DNA of 64,000 bases from Prado023 sp963700475 (GTDB taxonomy: Bacteria > Actinomycetota > Actinomycetes > S36-B12 > CAIYMF01), in contig CAVOXR010000014.1 in NCBI GenBank assembly GCA_963700475.1, positions 62,001-126,000 of the forward strand. The letters are read 5' to 3'. Positions 27,982 to 36,978 of the stretch are shown here, piece after piece (position 1 is the stretch's first letter; every line of letters begins with the position of its first letter). The notes beneath the pieces were generated by a model. The model was given only the letters and a program-made list of their open reading frames with translations. It was not told the DNA's origin and ran no database searches. Both the position numbers and the translations under genes were made by a program.

Positions 27982-29166
27982 TCAGGCGCGCAGGGCGCTC
28001 CAGGCCTCGCTCCACTTGGCGTACGGGACGCACTGGACGTCGGTACGGCCGTCGAGGCACTTGGTGCTCGGCGTGTTCCAGTAGTACACGTCGCTCCAGT
28101 AGTCCTCGGTGTCCGCGTGGAACTGCGCGCAGTGGTCGGTGTTGGCCGTCTCGGCGCACGACTTGGCGTTGGCCGGGGCCTCACCGAAGTACTCCGCCAC
28201 CTGGGCGTTGGTCTTCGGGGAGACGATCCAGTTCAGCCACTCGTAGGAGCAGTTGATGTTCTTCGTGTCCTTGGCGACCATCCAGGTGTCCGACCAGCCG
28301 GTCGCACCCTCGGAGGGCTTCACGGCATCGACCTTCGTGCCCTCGGCCTGAGCCGCGTTCACGATGACCTGCCAGGTCGTGCCCAGCACCGAGGTGCCCG
28401 ACTTGAACGCCGCCATCTCCTTGAGGTAGTCCGACCAGTACTCGCTCACCAGCGGCTTCTGCGCCTCGAGGACGGCGATCGCCGCATCGAACTGCTTCTG
28501 GTCGAGGGAGTAGGGGTCCGTGATGCCCAGGTCGGGCTGGGTGGCCATCAGGTACACGGCGGCGTCGGCGATGAAGATCGGCGAGTCGTAGGCGGTCACC
28601 TTGCCGGCGTACGGGGAGGCCGGGTCGAAGGTGTCCTTCCAGGACGTCGGGGCCGGGGTGACGGTCTCGGTGTTGTACATGAGCAGGTTGGCACCGCGTC
28701 CGTGGGGGATGCCGTAGTTGACCCCATCGACGGTGTTCCAGGGCTTGTCCTTCAGACCCGGGAAGATGTCGGCGTAGTTCGGGACCAGGCTGGTGTTGAC
28801 CGGCTGGACGCTGTCGCTGGCCACGAGCCGCAGGGTGGCATCACCGGAGGCTGAGACGACGTCGTACCCGCCGCCCTGCATGAGCTTGACCGCCTCATCC
28901 GAGGTGCCGAACTCCTTGAGGTTCACCTTGCAGCCGGTGTTCGTCTCGAACTCGGTCACCCAGTCGACGCCGTTGTCCGGATCCTGCACGACATAGCCGG
29001 GCCAGGCGAGGATGTTGACCTGCCCCTCGCCCTCGCCGACGGGGCCCGCGTAGCTGGCAGGCGCCGCGGCATCGGAGCCCGAATCGGATGACGAGCTGCA
29101 GCCTGTGGCGAACAGCACCAGCGCGGCACTCGCCGCCGCGGTCTTGAGCAGACGCGAAGTGCGCAC
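27982..29166 (-). CDS. potD: Polyamine-type extracellular binding lipoprotein (PotD-like)
   Basis: 394 residues. Start GTG 29166 follows AAGGAGG with six bases between. Lipoprotein signal VRTSRLLKTAAASAALVLFA ends in lipobox ATGC. The mature part begins INILAWPGYV-like (VNILAWPGYVVQDP), typical of the PotD/PotF class, and includes GIPHGRGANLLMYNTETV and TWMVAKDTKN. It captures the substrate outside the cell for the PotABC complex. Four cysteines near the C-terminus (for example NTDHCAQF and STKCLDG) may form disulfides. Confidence 0.9.
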   Translation of the reverse strand: MRTSRLLKTAAASAALVLFATGCSSSSDSGSDAAAPASYAGPVGEGEGQVNILAWPGYVVQDPDNGVDWVTEFETNTGCKVNLKEFGTSDEAVKLMQGGGYDVVSASGDATLRLVASDSVQPVNTSLVPNYADIFPGLKDKPWNTVDGVNYGIPHGRGANLLMYNTETVTPAPTSWKDTFDPASPYAGKVTAYDSPIFIADAAVYLMATQPDLGITDPYSLDQKQFDAAIAVLEAQKPLVSEYWSDYLKEMAAFKSGTSVLGTTWQVIVNAAQAEGTKVDAVKPSEGATGWSDTWMVAKDTKNINCSYEWLNWIVSPKTNAQVAEYFGEAPANAKSCAETANTDHCAQFHADTEDYWSDVYYWNTPSTKCLDGRTDVQCVPYAKWSEAWSALRA

Positions 29167-29230
29167 CTGCCACCTCCTTGTGTTGGGGTCATCCGCCGCA
29201 CGCCGCGGCGGAAATCTGGTGGGGATCGGG

Positions 29231-30280
29231 TTACGCGCCGATCCGGGTCTCGAACTCGCGGCTCCAGACGAGGGTGACCTGTTGGCCGCGAAGCTGGCTG
29301 GCATCGGTGCGGGGGCGGTCGACGTTCTGCTCGAGCGCGGCCAGCTCTCCCCCGACCGCAAGGTCGACCAGGTAGCGGGTGGCCGAGCCCACGTAGATCA
29401 CTTCGCGGACCACGCCGCTGACGGCGTGCTCCCCTGGGCCGGGTTCCGCGGCTGCATCGGCCAGGCGGATCTTCTCGGGGCGCACGGAGATCAACTCGTC
29501 GCGTCCGAGCACTGCCTCGGCCGACTTGCCCTCCAGGAGGTTCGAGGTGCCGACGAAGCCAGCGACGAAACGCGTGCGCGGCTGCTCGTACACCTCGGTG
29601 GGCGTGCCGACCTGCTCGATCCGGCCCGCGTTGAACACGGCGATCCGGTCGCTCATGGTCAGGGCCTCCTCCTGGTCATGGGTGACGAAGACGAAGGTGA
29701 TGCCGACCTCGCGCTGGATCGCCTTGAGCTCGACCTGCATCTGCTCGCGGAGCTTCAGGTCCAGGGCGCCGAGGGGTTCGTCGAGGAGCAGCACCTTGGG
29801 ACGGTTGACCAGGGCGCGAGCAAGGGCGACCCGCTGCCGCTGGCCCCCGGAGAGCTGGTTGGGCTTGCGCCCGCCGTAGGACCCGAGGCGAACGGCCTCG
29901 AGCGCTTCGGCCACCCGCGCCTTGCGCACGGGCTTCGACACCTTGGCAACCTTCAGCCCGTACTCGATGTTCTGGGCGACGGTCATGTGACCGAAGAGGG
30001 CGTAGTCCTGGAAGACGGTGTTGACGTTGCGGTCGAACGGCGCGAGTGCGGTGACGTCCTGGCCAGCCAGCTCGATCGTGCCTGCGGTGGGCAGCTCGAA
30101 ACCGGCGATCATGCGCAGGACCGTCGTCTTGCCCGAGCCAGACGGACCGAGCAACGTGAGGAACTCCCCGTCCATGACGTCGAGGTCAACGCCGTCGACG
30201 GCGGCCACAGCAGCGTCCCCATGCCCGAACTGCTTGCGCAGCCCTCGCAGGGAGACCGCCACGCTCGGCGTTGCTTCCAT
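29231..30280 (-). CDS. potA: Polyamine-type ABC transporter ATP-binding protein (PotA-like)
   Basis: 349 residues. Walker A GPSGSGKTT, Q-loop VFQDYALFGHMT, signature LSGGQRQRVALARAL, Walker B VLLLDEPLGALD and switch His in FVFVTHDQEEAL are all present. A C-terminal TOBE region (about 240-340) is typical of PotA/MalK-type ATPases. It is the first gene of the potA-potD-potB-potC order, transcribed leftwards. A perfect 20-bp palindrome lies 32 bases upstream of its start. Confidence 0.92.
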   Translation of the reverse strand: MEATPSVAVSLRGLRKQFGHGDAAVAAVDGVDLDVMDGEFLTLLGPSGSGKTTVLRMIAGFELPTAGTIELAGQDVTALAPFDRNVNTVFQDYALFGHMTVAQNIEYGLKVAKVSKPVRKARVAEALEAVRLGSYGGRKPNQLSGGQRQRVALARALVNRPKVLLLDEPLGALDLKLREQMQVELKAIQREVGITFVFVTHDQEEALTMSDRIAVFNAGRIEQVGTPTEVYEQPRTRFVAGFVGTSNLLEGKSAEAVLGRDELISVRPEKIRLADAAAEPGPGEHAVSGVVREVIYVGSATRYLVDLAVGGELAALEQNVDRPRTDASQLRGQQVTLVWSREFETRIGA

Positions 30281-30311
30281 TCGATCGCCTCAGGACTTTG
30301 GGGTGCATATC

Positions 30312-30331
30312 GTCGGGACCTAGGTCCCGAC
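30312..30331. promoter_or_regulatory. Perfect 20-bp palindrome upstream of potA
   Basis: GTCGGGACCTAGGTCCCGAC is its own reverse complement over 20 bases, with no loop. This favours a dimeric-repressor operator over an RNA hairpin. It lies 32-51 bases upstream of the first pot gene, where promoter or start-site overlap is expected. No other copy was seen in the window. Confidence 0.55.
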
Positions 30332-30461
30332 TGGACGGAGCGCACTCTAGAGGTCGGCACGCACAGATCCAAATCCGACACGACGAAATCCGTGACCAGA
30401 AGTGGCCCACGCAGCCGGATCAGCATGCGCGGGGGTTGATCCGGCACGGTTAGCGTCGGCT

Positions 30462-30475
30462 GGGGAGCGCTCCCC
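30462..30475. promoter_or_regulatory. GGGAGCGCTCCC palindrome (CebR-like box or hairpin)
   Basis: GGGGAGCGCTCCCC is a perfect 14-bp palindrome. Its core GGGAGCGCTCCC equals the core of the LacI-family CebR box of Streptomyces (TGGGAGCGCTCCCA), but the flanking T and A are replaced by G and C. It lies 85-98 bases after the stop of the amino-acid ABC ATPase gene and about 180 bases before potA, so it could also be part of a terminator. Confidence 0.35.
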
Positions 30476-30559
30476 CGGCGATCCTGCCAAGCCGAGCCAA
30501 GCCCAGGCCAACGGCGGCCACCACCTACCGGCGGCCTGGCGGGACGGGGTCGCCAGGGG

Positions 30560-31321
30560 CTAGAGCCGCCCCGCCTCGTGGACCCGGCGCAGGAAGTCCC
30601 GGGTCCGCTGGTCCTGGGGGTCGTGCAGCAGCGACTGCGGGGCGCCGCGCTCGACGATGGTCCCCGCCGACAGGAAGCACACCTCGTCGGCCACCTGCTC
30701 GGCGAACCCCATCTCATGGGTGGCGATGACCATGGTCATCCCCTCCGCCTTGAGCTCGCGCACGGTGGACAGCACCTCGTTGACCAGGACCGGGTCCAGC
30801 GCGGAGGTCACCTCGTCCATGAGCATCAGCCGCGGCGACACCGCCAGGGAGCGCACGATCGCCACGCGCTGCTGCTGTCCCCCGGAGAGCCGGTCGGGGT
30901 ACTGCGAGGCCTTGTCCGCGAGGCCGAAGCGCTCCAGGAGCGCGAGTCCCTCGGCCTCCGCCTGGTGTTTCGCGACCTTGTGCACCTTGCGCGGGGAGAG
31001 CGTGATGTTGTCCAGGACCGTCAGGTGCGGGAAGAGGTTGAACGACTGGAAGACCATGCCGACCTTGCGCCGCACGTCGTCGGGCTCGACCTCGGGGTCG
31101 GTGATGTCCCACCCGTCCAGGCGGATCACCCCGTCGTCCACGGACGTCAGCAGGTTGATGCAGCGCAGCAGCGTGGACTTGCCCGACCCCGACGCGCCGA
31201 TCAGCACAGTGACCGTGTGCTCGGGCACCTCGAGCGAGACGCCCTCCAGGACCTGCTCGGAGCCGAACGACTTGTACACACCATCGACGCTGAGCACCGG
31301 GGTGGGAGCCGGGGTCGTCAT
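30560..31321 (-). CDS. Amino-acid ABC transporter ATP-binding protein (GlnQ-type)
   Basis: 253 residues. Walker A GASGSGKST, Q-loop VFQSFNLFPHLTVLDN, signature LSGGQQQRVAIVRSLA, Walker B LMLMDEVTSALD and switch IATHEMGFA. The ATHEMGFA form is typical of polar amino-acid importers. Walker B has DEV where DEP is usual; the catalytic Glu is kept. The start overlaps the permease stop (ATGA). It is the last gene of the binding protein-permease-ATPase operon. Confidence 0.92.
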   Translation of the reverse strand: MTTPAPTPVLSVDGVYKSFGSEQVLEGVSLEVPEHTVTVLIGASGSGKSTLLRCINLLTSVDDGVIRLDGWDITDPEVEPDDVRRKVGMVFQSFNLFPHLTVLDNITLSPRKVHKVAKHQAEAEGLALLERFGLADKASQYPDRLSGGQQQRVAIVRSLAVSPRLMLMDEVTSALDPVLVNEVLSTVRELKAEGMTMVIATHEMGFAEQVADEVCFLSAGTIVERGAPQSLLHDPQDQRTRDFLRRVHEAGRL

Positions 31322-32181
31322 GCGCCCACCTGGGCGTTCTGGCGCTGGATCGAGCGGTGCATGAACCGGTCGGTGAGCCGCGTCAACGGGATCGTGAGCA
31401 GGAGGAAGAGGATCGCCGCCACCACGTACGGGGTGTAGTTGAACGACCGCGAGGACTCGATCTGGGCGGCGCGGATCGCATCGACCACACCCAGTACCGA
31501 GATCAGGCCCGTGTCCTTGAGCAGCGAGACGAAGTCGTTCATCAGCGGCGGGATGACCCTGCGGACCCCCTGCGGGAGGACGACGTAGCGCAGCGCCTGG
31601 CCGGAGGTCAGGCCGAGTGATCGGGCAGCAGCGCTCTGGCTCGGGTGGACCGACAGGATGCCGCTGCGCAGCACCTCCGCGACGTAGGCCGAGTACGTCA
31701 GCACGATCGCCGCGGTGCCCAGGACGATCACCGAGGAGGTCACCCCGGAGAGGTCCAGCGCGGGGACGCCGAAGCCGATCAGCAGGATCACGAGCAGTGT
31801 CGGGACCCCTCGGAACAGGTCCACGTATCCCGTGGCCAGGATCCGGAACGGGGCGAGCGCCGGGGCCCGGGAGGTGCGCGCAAGGGCGAGGGACAGGCCG
31901 AGGATCGAGATGAGCACCGTGGCGACGATGGTCAGCTTGATGTTCAGCAACAGCCCCGCGAAGACCGCCGGGAGCACCTCGCGGGCGTACTGCTGGTCGA
32001 AGAACGTGCTGCGGACGACGCCCCAGCCCGGCGAGGTGACCACGACGACCACCAGCGCCCCGATGACCAGGACGCTGGAGACGGTCGCGACGACGGTGCT
32101 GCGACGCGCCTGCTTCGCACGCACGGCACGCCGGCGCAGCTCCTCGTCACTGGGGCGATGGGGGCCCTCCGGCTGATTCAC
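31318..32181 (-). CDS. Amino-acid ABC transporter permease
   Basis: 287 residues. GTG 32181 is chosen, since it begins seven bases after the binding-protein stop; ATG 32271 would overlap that gene by 83 bases. One N-terminal helix (about 30-50) precedes the five-helix HisM/GlnP-type domain, with the characteristic YVDLFRGVPTLLVILLIGFG and EAA-like segment QSAAARSLGLTSGQALRYVV. Typically a homodimer in the membrane. Confidence 0.88.
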   Translation of the reverse strand: MNQPEGPHRPSDEELRRRAVRAKQARRSTVVATVSSVLVIGALVVVVVTSPGWGVVRSTFFDQQYAREVLPAVFAGLLLNIKLTIVATVLISILGLSLALARTSRAPALAPFRILATGYVDLFRGVPTLLVILLIGFGVPALDLSGVTSSVIVLGTAAIVLTYSAYVAEVLRSGILSVHPSQSAAARSLGLTSGQALRYVVLPQGVRRVIPPLMNDFVSLLKDTGLISVLGVVDAIRAAQIESSRSFNYTPYVVAAILFLLLTIPLTRLTDRFMHRSIQRQNAQVGA

Positions 32182-32188
32182 CGGAGTG

Positions 32189-33052
32189 CTACTGGAGGGC
32201 GGGTGCGCCCGCGTCCGAGCCCAGCCACTTCTGCTCGAGGGTGTCGAGGGTGCCGTCAGCACGGAGCGCATCCACGGCCTGGGTGGTGCACGCCGTCAGT
32301 GCGCTGTTGTTGGGCAGCAGGATCCCGAACTGGTCGGTCGTGGCGCCCTCTGCGGCGGGCAGCTGACCCACGATGACTCCGTTGTCGAGCTCCGCGGCGA
32401 CCAGGTAGAACGCCGTGGGCAGGTCCACGACCAGGCCGTCGATCTGCTCGTTCTTCAGCGCGCTCACCGCGGCCGCGTTGTCGTTGAACACCGCGACCTC
32501 CTCGCCGGTGGCCAGCCCCTGCGCGGCGTCGAGGGACGTCGAGCCGACTGCGGCGCCGAGCTTGGCCGACTCGAGGTCAGCCAGTGTCTTCGCGCCGGCG
32601 ATCGGGGAGCCCTCGTAGGACACGATGGCCTGGTTCACGTCGTAGTACGAGGAGGAGAAGTCGACCGCCTTCTCGCGGTCCTCCGTGATGGAGAACTGCT
32701 GGATGTTCCAGTCGAAGTCCTTCGCGCCCGGGGCGATGGCCACATCGAACGTGGTGCGGGCCCACTGGACGTCGGCGGGGTCGTAGCCCAGCTTCTCGGC
32801 GGCGGCGTAGGCCACGGCGGCCTCGAAGCCCTCGCCGGACTCAGGCGCGTCGTCCTTGACCCACGGCTCGTAGGCGGGCTGGCCGGTCGCGATCACGAGC
32901 TTGCCCGGGGTCTGGGTCTCCAGGGTCGCCTTGTCGCAGCTGGCGCCGGACGCAGAGGCTGAGGGCTCCGTCGCGGTGTCGGACGCGGGCGAGCAGGCCG
33001 CCAGAGCCAATCCGGCAACGGCGAGGGCAGCAAGGGTACGGGTGCGGTTCAC
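32189..33052 (-). CDS. Amino-acid-binding lipoprotein
   Basis: 287 residues. GTG 33052 follows GGAGGA. Lipoprotein signal (VNRTRTLAALAVAGLALAAC) with lipobox LAAC, then a Ser/Thr/Ala linker. The solute-binding domain (SBP family 3) shows KLVIATGQPAYEPWV, GFEAAVAYAAAEKLGY, DREKAVDFSSSYYDVNQAIV and GAAVGSTSLDAAQ. It delivers an amino acid to the permease/ATPase pair downstream. The ligand is not predictable by eye. Confidence 0.9.
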   Translation of the reverse strand: MNRTRTLAALAVAGLALAACSPASDTATEPSASASGASCDKATLETQTPGKLVIATGQPAYEPWVKDDAPESGEGFEAAVAYAAAEKLGYDPADVQWARTTFDVAIAPGAKDFDWNIQQFSITEDREKAVDFSSSYYDVNQAIVSYEGSPIAGAKTLADLESAKLGAAVGSTSLDAAQGLATGEEVAVFNDNAAAVSALKNEQIDGLVVDLPTAFYLVAAELDNGVIVGQLPAAEGATTDQFGILLPNNSALTACTTQAVDALRADGTLDTLEQKWLGSDAGAPALQ

Positions 33053-33093
33053 GGGGTCCTCCGGTGTCGAGTGCTGGGGAGAAGGGTACGTGC

Positions 33094-34416
33094 TCAGGCC
33101 CCGGGGGTCCGAATCCCCGTGGGCGAGGAGGTCGCGTCGACGGCGGCAATTGCCGCCTCGTCCACCGCGACGGGCTTCTCGGGCAGGAGCGCGCGCACCG
33201 CCAGCACCATGCTCGTGAGCAGGGCCACGATCCTCACCGTCTGCACCGCCACCCCGATGACCCCGCCGTCGACGATGTCGATGTACGAGAACGGGTAGAG
33301 CACCTGGGCGGCGATCGCGGTGATGGCGACGGGGATCGTCGCGGTGCGCATCCGCGGGGATCCTGCCGCCCAGACCAGCGCCGCCATCCCGACCAGCCAC
33401 ACGTTGTACTGCGGGGACAGGACCCGCGAGGTGACCATCAGCCACAGGATGGCCACGAACGCGATGTCGGCGACGGGGGCATGGTCCAGCTTGCCCAGGG
33501 CGCGCGCCAGGATGAGCAGGAGCAGGCCGATGCCCGTGATCGGGATCAGCCAGGGGGCGATCGCGTCGGCCAGGGGGACGCCCACCTCGGAGGATCCGTA
33601 CCGGAAGGCCTCGGGCACGCCCTCCCTGCCGACGAACATCCGCGCCCACACGAACGGGAGGGCGGCCACGGACTCGGTCTGCAGCCCGCGGGCCTCCCCG
33701 TTGCCGAGGAACCCGCTGATGACGCCTGGGAACGCCCACGCGGCCGTGACCACCACGACCCCTGTGGCCATCGCTGCCCCGAACGCACCCTTGAGCCAGG
33801 CGCGCCGGCTCAGCGCCAGCGCCATCACGGCGGGCCAGACCTTGAGTCCGCCGCCGATGGCCAGGATCGCGCCGGCGGCCACCGGAACGGCCAGCGCCAG
33901 GAGCCCGGCCATCGCGGCCAGCGTCGGGATCGAGTCGTAGCGCCCGTAGAGGATCGGCCCGAGCAGCAGCGGCGCTGCCAGCCAGACGGCGTATCCGTTC
34001 CAGTTGTCGCGCCGCATGGCATCCCTGGAGAGCAGCAGGCTGATCGCGATGTCCACCGCGACGAAGAGCAGGAGGAACAACCAGGGCTGGGAGCCGAGCA
34101 TGCCGATCCCGCCGAACACGAAGGCCGCCAGCGGCGGGTACTGCCACATGGGATCCGAGGAGGGCACGCGGCCCTCAGCCAGCCCCTCACCCCAGCGCGA
34201 GTAGACATTGAGGTCGTCGAAGATGTGCTTCCAGTCGTGGTGGAACATCATGCCGACGGCCATGAGCAGCACGAAGCCCCGGGTGACGAGCCACCAGGTC
34301 ACGCGGTACCGGCGCTCTGCCAACCGCGGGATGCGCGACTGCAGGAACACCTCCCCAGTGTGCCCGAAACGACCGTGGGCGAAACCCCCTGCGCGCCACG
34401 AACGCATGCCCGGCAT
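33094..34416 (-). CDS. GT87-type (DUF2029) membrane glycosyltransferase
   Basis: 440 residues with about ten membrane helices. DDLNVYSRWGEGLAEGRVP (acidic loop after helix 1), MWQYPPLAAFVFGG and ILYGRYDSIPTLAA match polyprenol-phosphate-mannose-dependent GT-C enzymes of the GT87 family. In relatives these add alpha-mannose to lipid glycans on the outer face of the membrane. GGGAG precedes ATG 34416. It is transcribed in the same direction as the NagZ-like gene upstream (97 bases) and the binding-protein gene downstream (41 bases). Confidence 0.82.
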   Translation of the reverse strand: MPGMRSWRAGGFAHGRFGHTGEVFLQSRIPRLAERRYRVTWWLVTRGFVLLMAVGMMFHHDWKHIFDDLNVYSRWGEGLAEGRVPSSDPMWQYPPLAAFVFGGIGMLGSQPWLFLLLFVAVDIAISLLLSRDAMRRDNWNGYAVWLAAPLLLGPILYGRYDSIPTLAAMAGLLALAVPVAAGAILAIGGGLKVWPAVMALALSRRAWLKGAFGAAMATGVVVVTAAWAFPGVISGFLGNGEARGLQTESVAALPFVWARMFVGREGVPEAFRYGSSEVGVPLADAIAPWLIPITGIGLLLLILARALGKLDHAPVADIAFVAILWLMVTSRVLSPQYNVWLVGMAALVWAAGSPRMRTATIPVAITAIAAQVLYPFSYIDIVDGGVIGVAVQTVRIVALLTSMVLAVRALLPEKPVAVDEAAIAAVDATSSPTGIRTPGA

Positions 34417-34512
34417 GGAATCTGCTCCCAGTTCGGCGACCTGCTCCCCGCTCGACGGGAGCGGATCGTCAGGACGGGAGCGGATCGGCCGGTGCCCCGA
34501 CGCACGACCGGG

Positions 34513-35730
34513 CTACGGCTCCTCCGTTGGGTTGATCACCGCGGGGTCGCTGGGCACGTCGGATTCCTCGACCTGGGGTGAGGGGGCTCCCGTCACGTCG
34601 CACGGGTCGATGCCCTTGGCGGCCAGGACGGCCGCTGCGGCATCGTTGAGCCGCTCCGGGGTCACTGTCCCGTCCTTGAGGGCCTGGCGCAGAGCCCGAC
34701 GGCCCTCGACCGAACCACCGGGTCCGACGATCCCGAGGTCGCCGCCTGCCGCGATGAAGCCGACCAGGGCACCACCCTGGGTCGGCTCGCCGGAGGCGGC
34801 CATGCCCAGGGCGTCGCTGACGATGAGTCCATCGAAGCCCAGTTCGTCGACCAGGATCCCCTCGATCACGCGCCGGGACTGGCTGCTCGGCTCCTTGGAG
34901 TAGCCGGGGATCGTGGTGTGGCCGACCATCACCGCGACATCGACCGCCTGCGGGATCGCCTCGAAGGGCAGGAGGTCCCGTTCGCGCAGGTCGTCGATCG
35001 GCGGGCCGACCGAGAGCTCGTAGTGGGTGTCCCCCGTGGAGCTGCCCTGGCCGGGGAAGTGCTTGAGCACCGGCAGCAGTCCGGCCTCCGCGTACCCCTG
35101 GGCGGCGGCCGTGCCGTACTCGGTCACGACCTGTGGGTCATCGGAGTAGGAGCGCGAGCCGATGCCTGGGCCGTACCCGACGTCCACGACGGGGGCGAAC
35201 ACGAGGTCGACGCCCCAGTCGGCCAGGGCGGCACCGTGCTCGGCGTACATGGAGCGGACCTCGTCCGGGGTCATCGTGTTGGCCTGTCGACGAGCAGAGG
35301 GGATCGGGCCGATGACGCCGGTGTAGCGCTGGACCTCCCCACCCTCCTCATCAGCGGCCAGGAGGGCCCCGTACTGGTTGCCGGTCGTCGCCGCGTCGAG
35401 GGCCGCGGCAAGTGCGGGGGTCAGTCGACCGTTGGACAGGATCCCCGCGATCAGCCCGTCATCGAGCCATCCCTGGACCCGGGTGACGTCGGTGGTCGTG
35501 ACGAGCATCGTCTGGCCGATGCGCACGTCCTCGGGAAGCTGCGCAACGCAGGCAAGCGTGGGGTCGACGAAGGGCTCCGGGCTGGTCGAGGCCGGCGCCG
35601 GGGATGAGGGCGGTGGCTGGCTTGGCCGTGCCACCGGATCCAGGGGAGCAGCGGATGGGGCGGTCCCGCACGCTGTGAGCACGAGTGCGCAGGCGGCAGC
35701 ACACCGCCAGATCCCGCGACGACGACCCAT
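34513..35730 (-). CDS. GH3 glycosidase lipoprotein (NagZ-like)
   Basis: 405 residues. A lipoprotein signal ends in LTAC, followed by a Pro/Ser linker (to about 55). The GH3 domain has KHFPGQGSSTGDTHYE, close to the NagZ motif with the catalytic His-Asp pair, and LIVSDALGMAA, with the nucleophile Asp. It probably releases N-acetylglucosamine from cell-wall fragments outside the cell. The C-terminal 30 residues are acidic and Pro-rich. Start ATG 35730. Confidence 0.87.
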   Translation of the reverse strand: MGRRRGIWRCAAACALVLTACGTAPSAAPLDPVARPSQPPPSSPAPASTSPEPFVDPTLACVAQLPEDVRIGQTMLVTTTDVTRVQGWLDDGLIAGILSNGRLTPALAAALDAATTGNQYGALLAADEEGGEVQRYTGVIGPIPSARRQANTMTPDEVRSMYAEHGAALADWGVDLVFAPVVDVGYGPGIGSRSYSDDPQVVTEYGTAAAQGYAEAGLLPVLKHFPGQGSSTGDTHYELSVGPPIDDLRERDLLPFEAIPQAVDVAVMVGHTTIPGYSKEPSSQSRRVIEGILVDELGFDGLIVSDALGMAASGEPTQGGALVGFIAAGGDLGIVGPGGSVEGRRALRQALKDGTVTPERLNDAAAAVLAAKGIDPCDVTGAPSPQVEESDVPSDPAVINPTEEP

Positions 35731-35852
35731 CGGCCAAGCATGCCATCCACACCCAGCGGGCCAGCCTCATCTCGGAGTCACGGACCCGCGGGCCGCCCGG
35801 CGATGTACGCAGCCTCAGGAGTCCGGGTCCCGCAGCCGCCACGCTCTGAGGA

Positions 35853-36035
35853 CTACTCCTCGACTTCGACGATCGGGGCGTCCGCGGAGTGCTTGCGCAC
35901 CGACTCGATGCCCTCCAGGGCTGACTTCTTGGAGGCGTAGCCCTGGCTGGCGGCGATGGTCTGGCCGTTGCTGGCCTTGAGCCGGAACCGGAACTTGCCC
36001 GCGTTGTCCGTGTAGAGCTCGAACTTGCCCGACAT
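35853..36035 (-). CDS. YegP-like (DUF1508) small protein
   Basis: 60 residues, one DUF1508 repeat: KFELYTDNAGKFRFRLKASN, then GQTIAASQGYASKKSALEGI. GGGGAGATGC precedes ATG 36035. YegP-type proteins are small beta-alpha units of unknown role; many carry two repeats, this one carries one. It is divergent from the GGDEF gene, with 166 bases between. Confidence 0.88.
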   Translation of the reverse strand: MSGKFELYTDNAGKFRFRLKASNGQTIAASQGYASKKSALEGIESVRKHSADAPIVEVEE

Positions 36036-36201
36036 GCATCTCCCCTTCCTGGGAGTCGTGGTCTGCCGTGAGTATGTCGCCACAACTGCCCCGGATGCGC
36101 TGCGAGCAGCCTTCGGCCATCCGGGCGAATCCCCGTGCCATCGACCCGAGCCGGGCATACCGTGGGACAACCGCCCATGTGCGGCAGCGAAGGGAATCAC
36201 C

Positions 36202-36960
36202 ATGGATGCCGATTTCGCGCGAGAGCGTCGGCGCATCCTGCTGGCCCTGATCATGGCGCTCACAGCAGGGTTCCTCCCGATCATCATCGGCACATGGCTC
36301 GCCGCGACCAGGACCGGGCAGGAATGCCCCACGCCCACTGACCTGGGCACCTTCGGGTTCAGCCTGGCGTTCGGCGCCATGTCCTGCCTGGCGATCGTGG
36401 CCCTTGCCGTCGTCGTCATCAACCGGTACCACCGGACGCTGATCCGGGCAGCCACCCGTGACCGGGTGACCGGGGCGTACAACCGGCAGGCCTTCGAGCC
36501 CATGGCCTCGGATGCCATCAATGCGGCCGCGCGCAGCGGTGAACCGCTGTCCGTCGTGCTCTTCGACCTCGACGACTTCAAGCGCTACAACGACACCCAC
36601 GGTCACAACGCGGGCGATGCCGCCCTCCGCGAAGTTGCCCGGGTTGCCATGACCGTCGTGCGCCGCAGCGATGTCGTCGGACGGTGGGGCGGGGACGAGT
36701 TCCTGCTGCTGCTGCCCTCGTGCCCAGCCGCAGCGGCCAGCCGGATCGCACGCACACTCGCCGCGGCGGTGCAGACGGACGATCCGCAGGCGGCGGGGTT
36801 GCCCGCGGGGATCTCCATCAGCACGGGTGTGGCAGAACTCAGGCGGACCGACCGCATGGCCGACCTGGTCGCCCGCGCCGACGAGGACATGTACCGCCGC
36901 CGACGTGCCGCCCGTGCGGCGAGCCAGCGGCCGGCCCCCCAGTCCCCCAGCACACGCTGA
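36202..36960 (+). CDS. Membrane diguanylate cyclase (GGDEF domain)
   Basis: 252 residues. Two membrane helices (about 13-32 and 55-75) are joined by a short extracytoplasmic loop (TRTGQECPTPTDLG). The GGDEF domain follows: RDRVTGAYNRQAF, LFDLDDFKRYNDTHGHNAGD and RWGGDEFLLLLP. The signature is intact, and the inhibitory RxxD site (RRSD) stands five residues before GGDEF, so it should make c-di-GMP and be product-inhibited. ATG 36202 has AAGGGA upstream. There is no EAL domain. Confidence 0.9.
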   Translation: MDADFARERRRILLALIMALTAGFLPIIIGTWLAATRTGQECPTPTDLGTFGFSLAFGAMSCLAIVALAVVVINRYHRTLIRAATRDRVTGAYNRQAFEPMASDAINAAARSGEPLSVVLFDLDDFKRYNDTHGHNAGDAALREVARVAMTVVRRSDVVGRWGGDEFLLLLPSCPAAAASRIARTLAAAVQTDDPQAAGLPAGISISTGVAELRRTDRMADLVARADEDMYRRRRAARAASQRPAPQSPSTR

Positions 36961-36978
36961 GCCCTGCGTCCGGTCGAC

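Noticed and set aside
32182..32271. Longer start of the amino-acid permease at 32271
   Set aside because: It would overlap the binding-protein gene by 83 bases and adds a Ser/Pro-rich stretch with no family match; GTG 32181 fits spacing.
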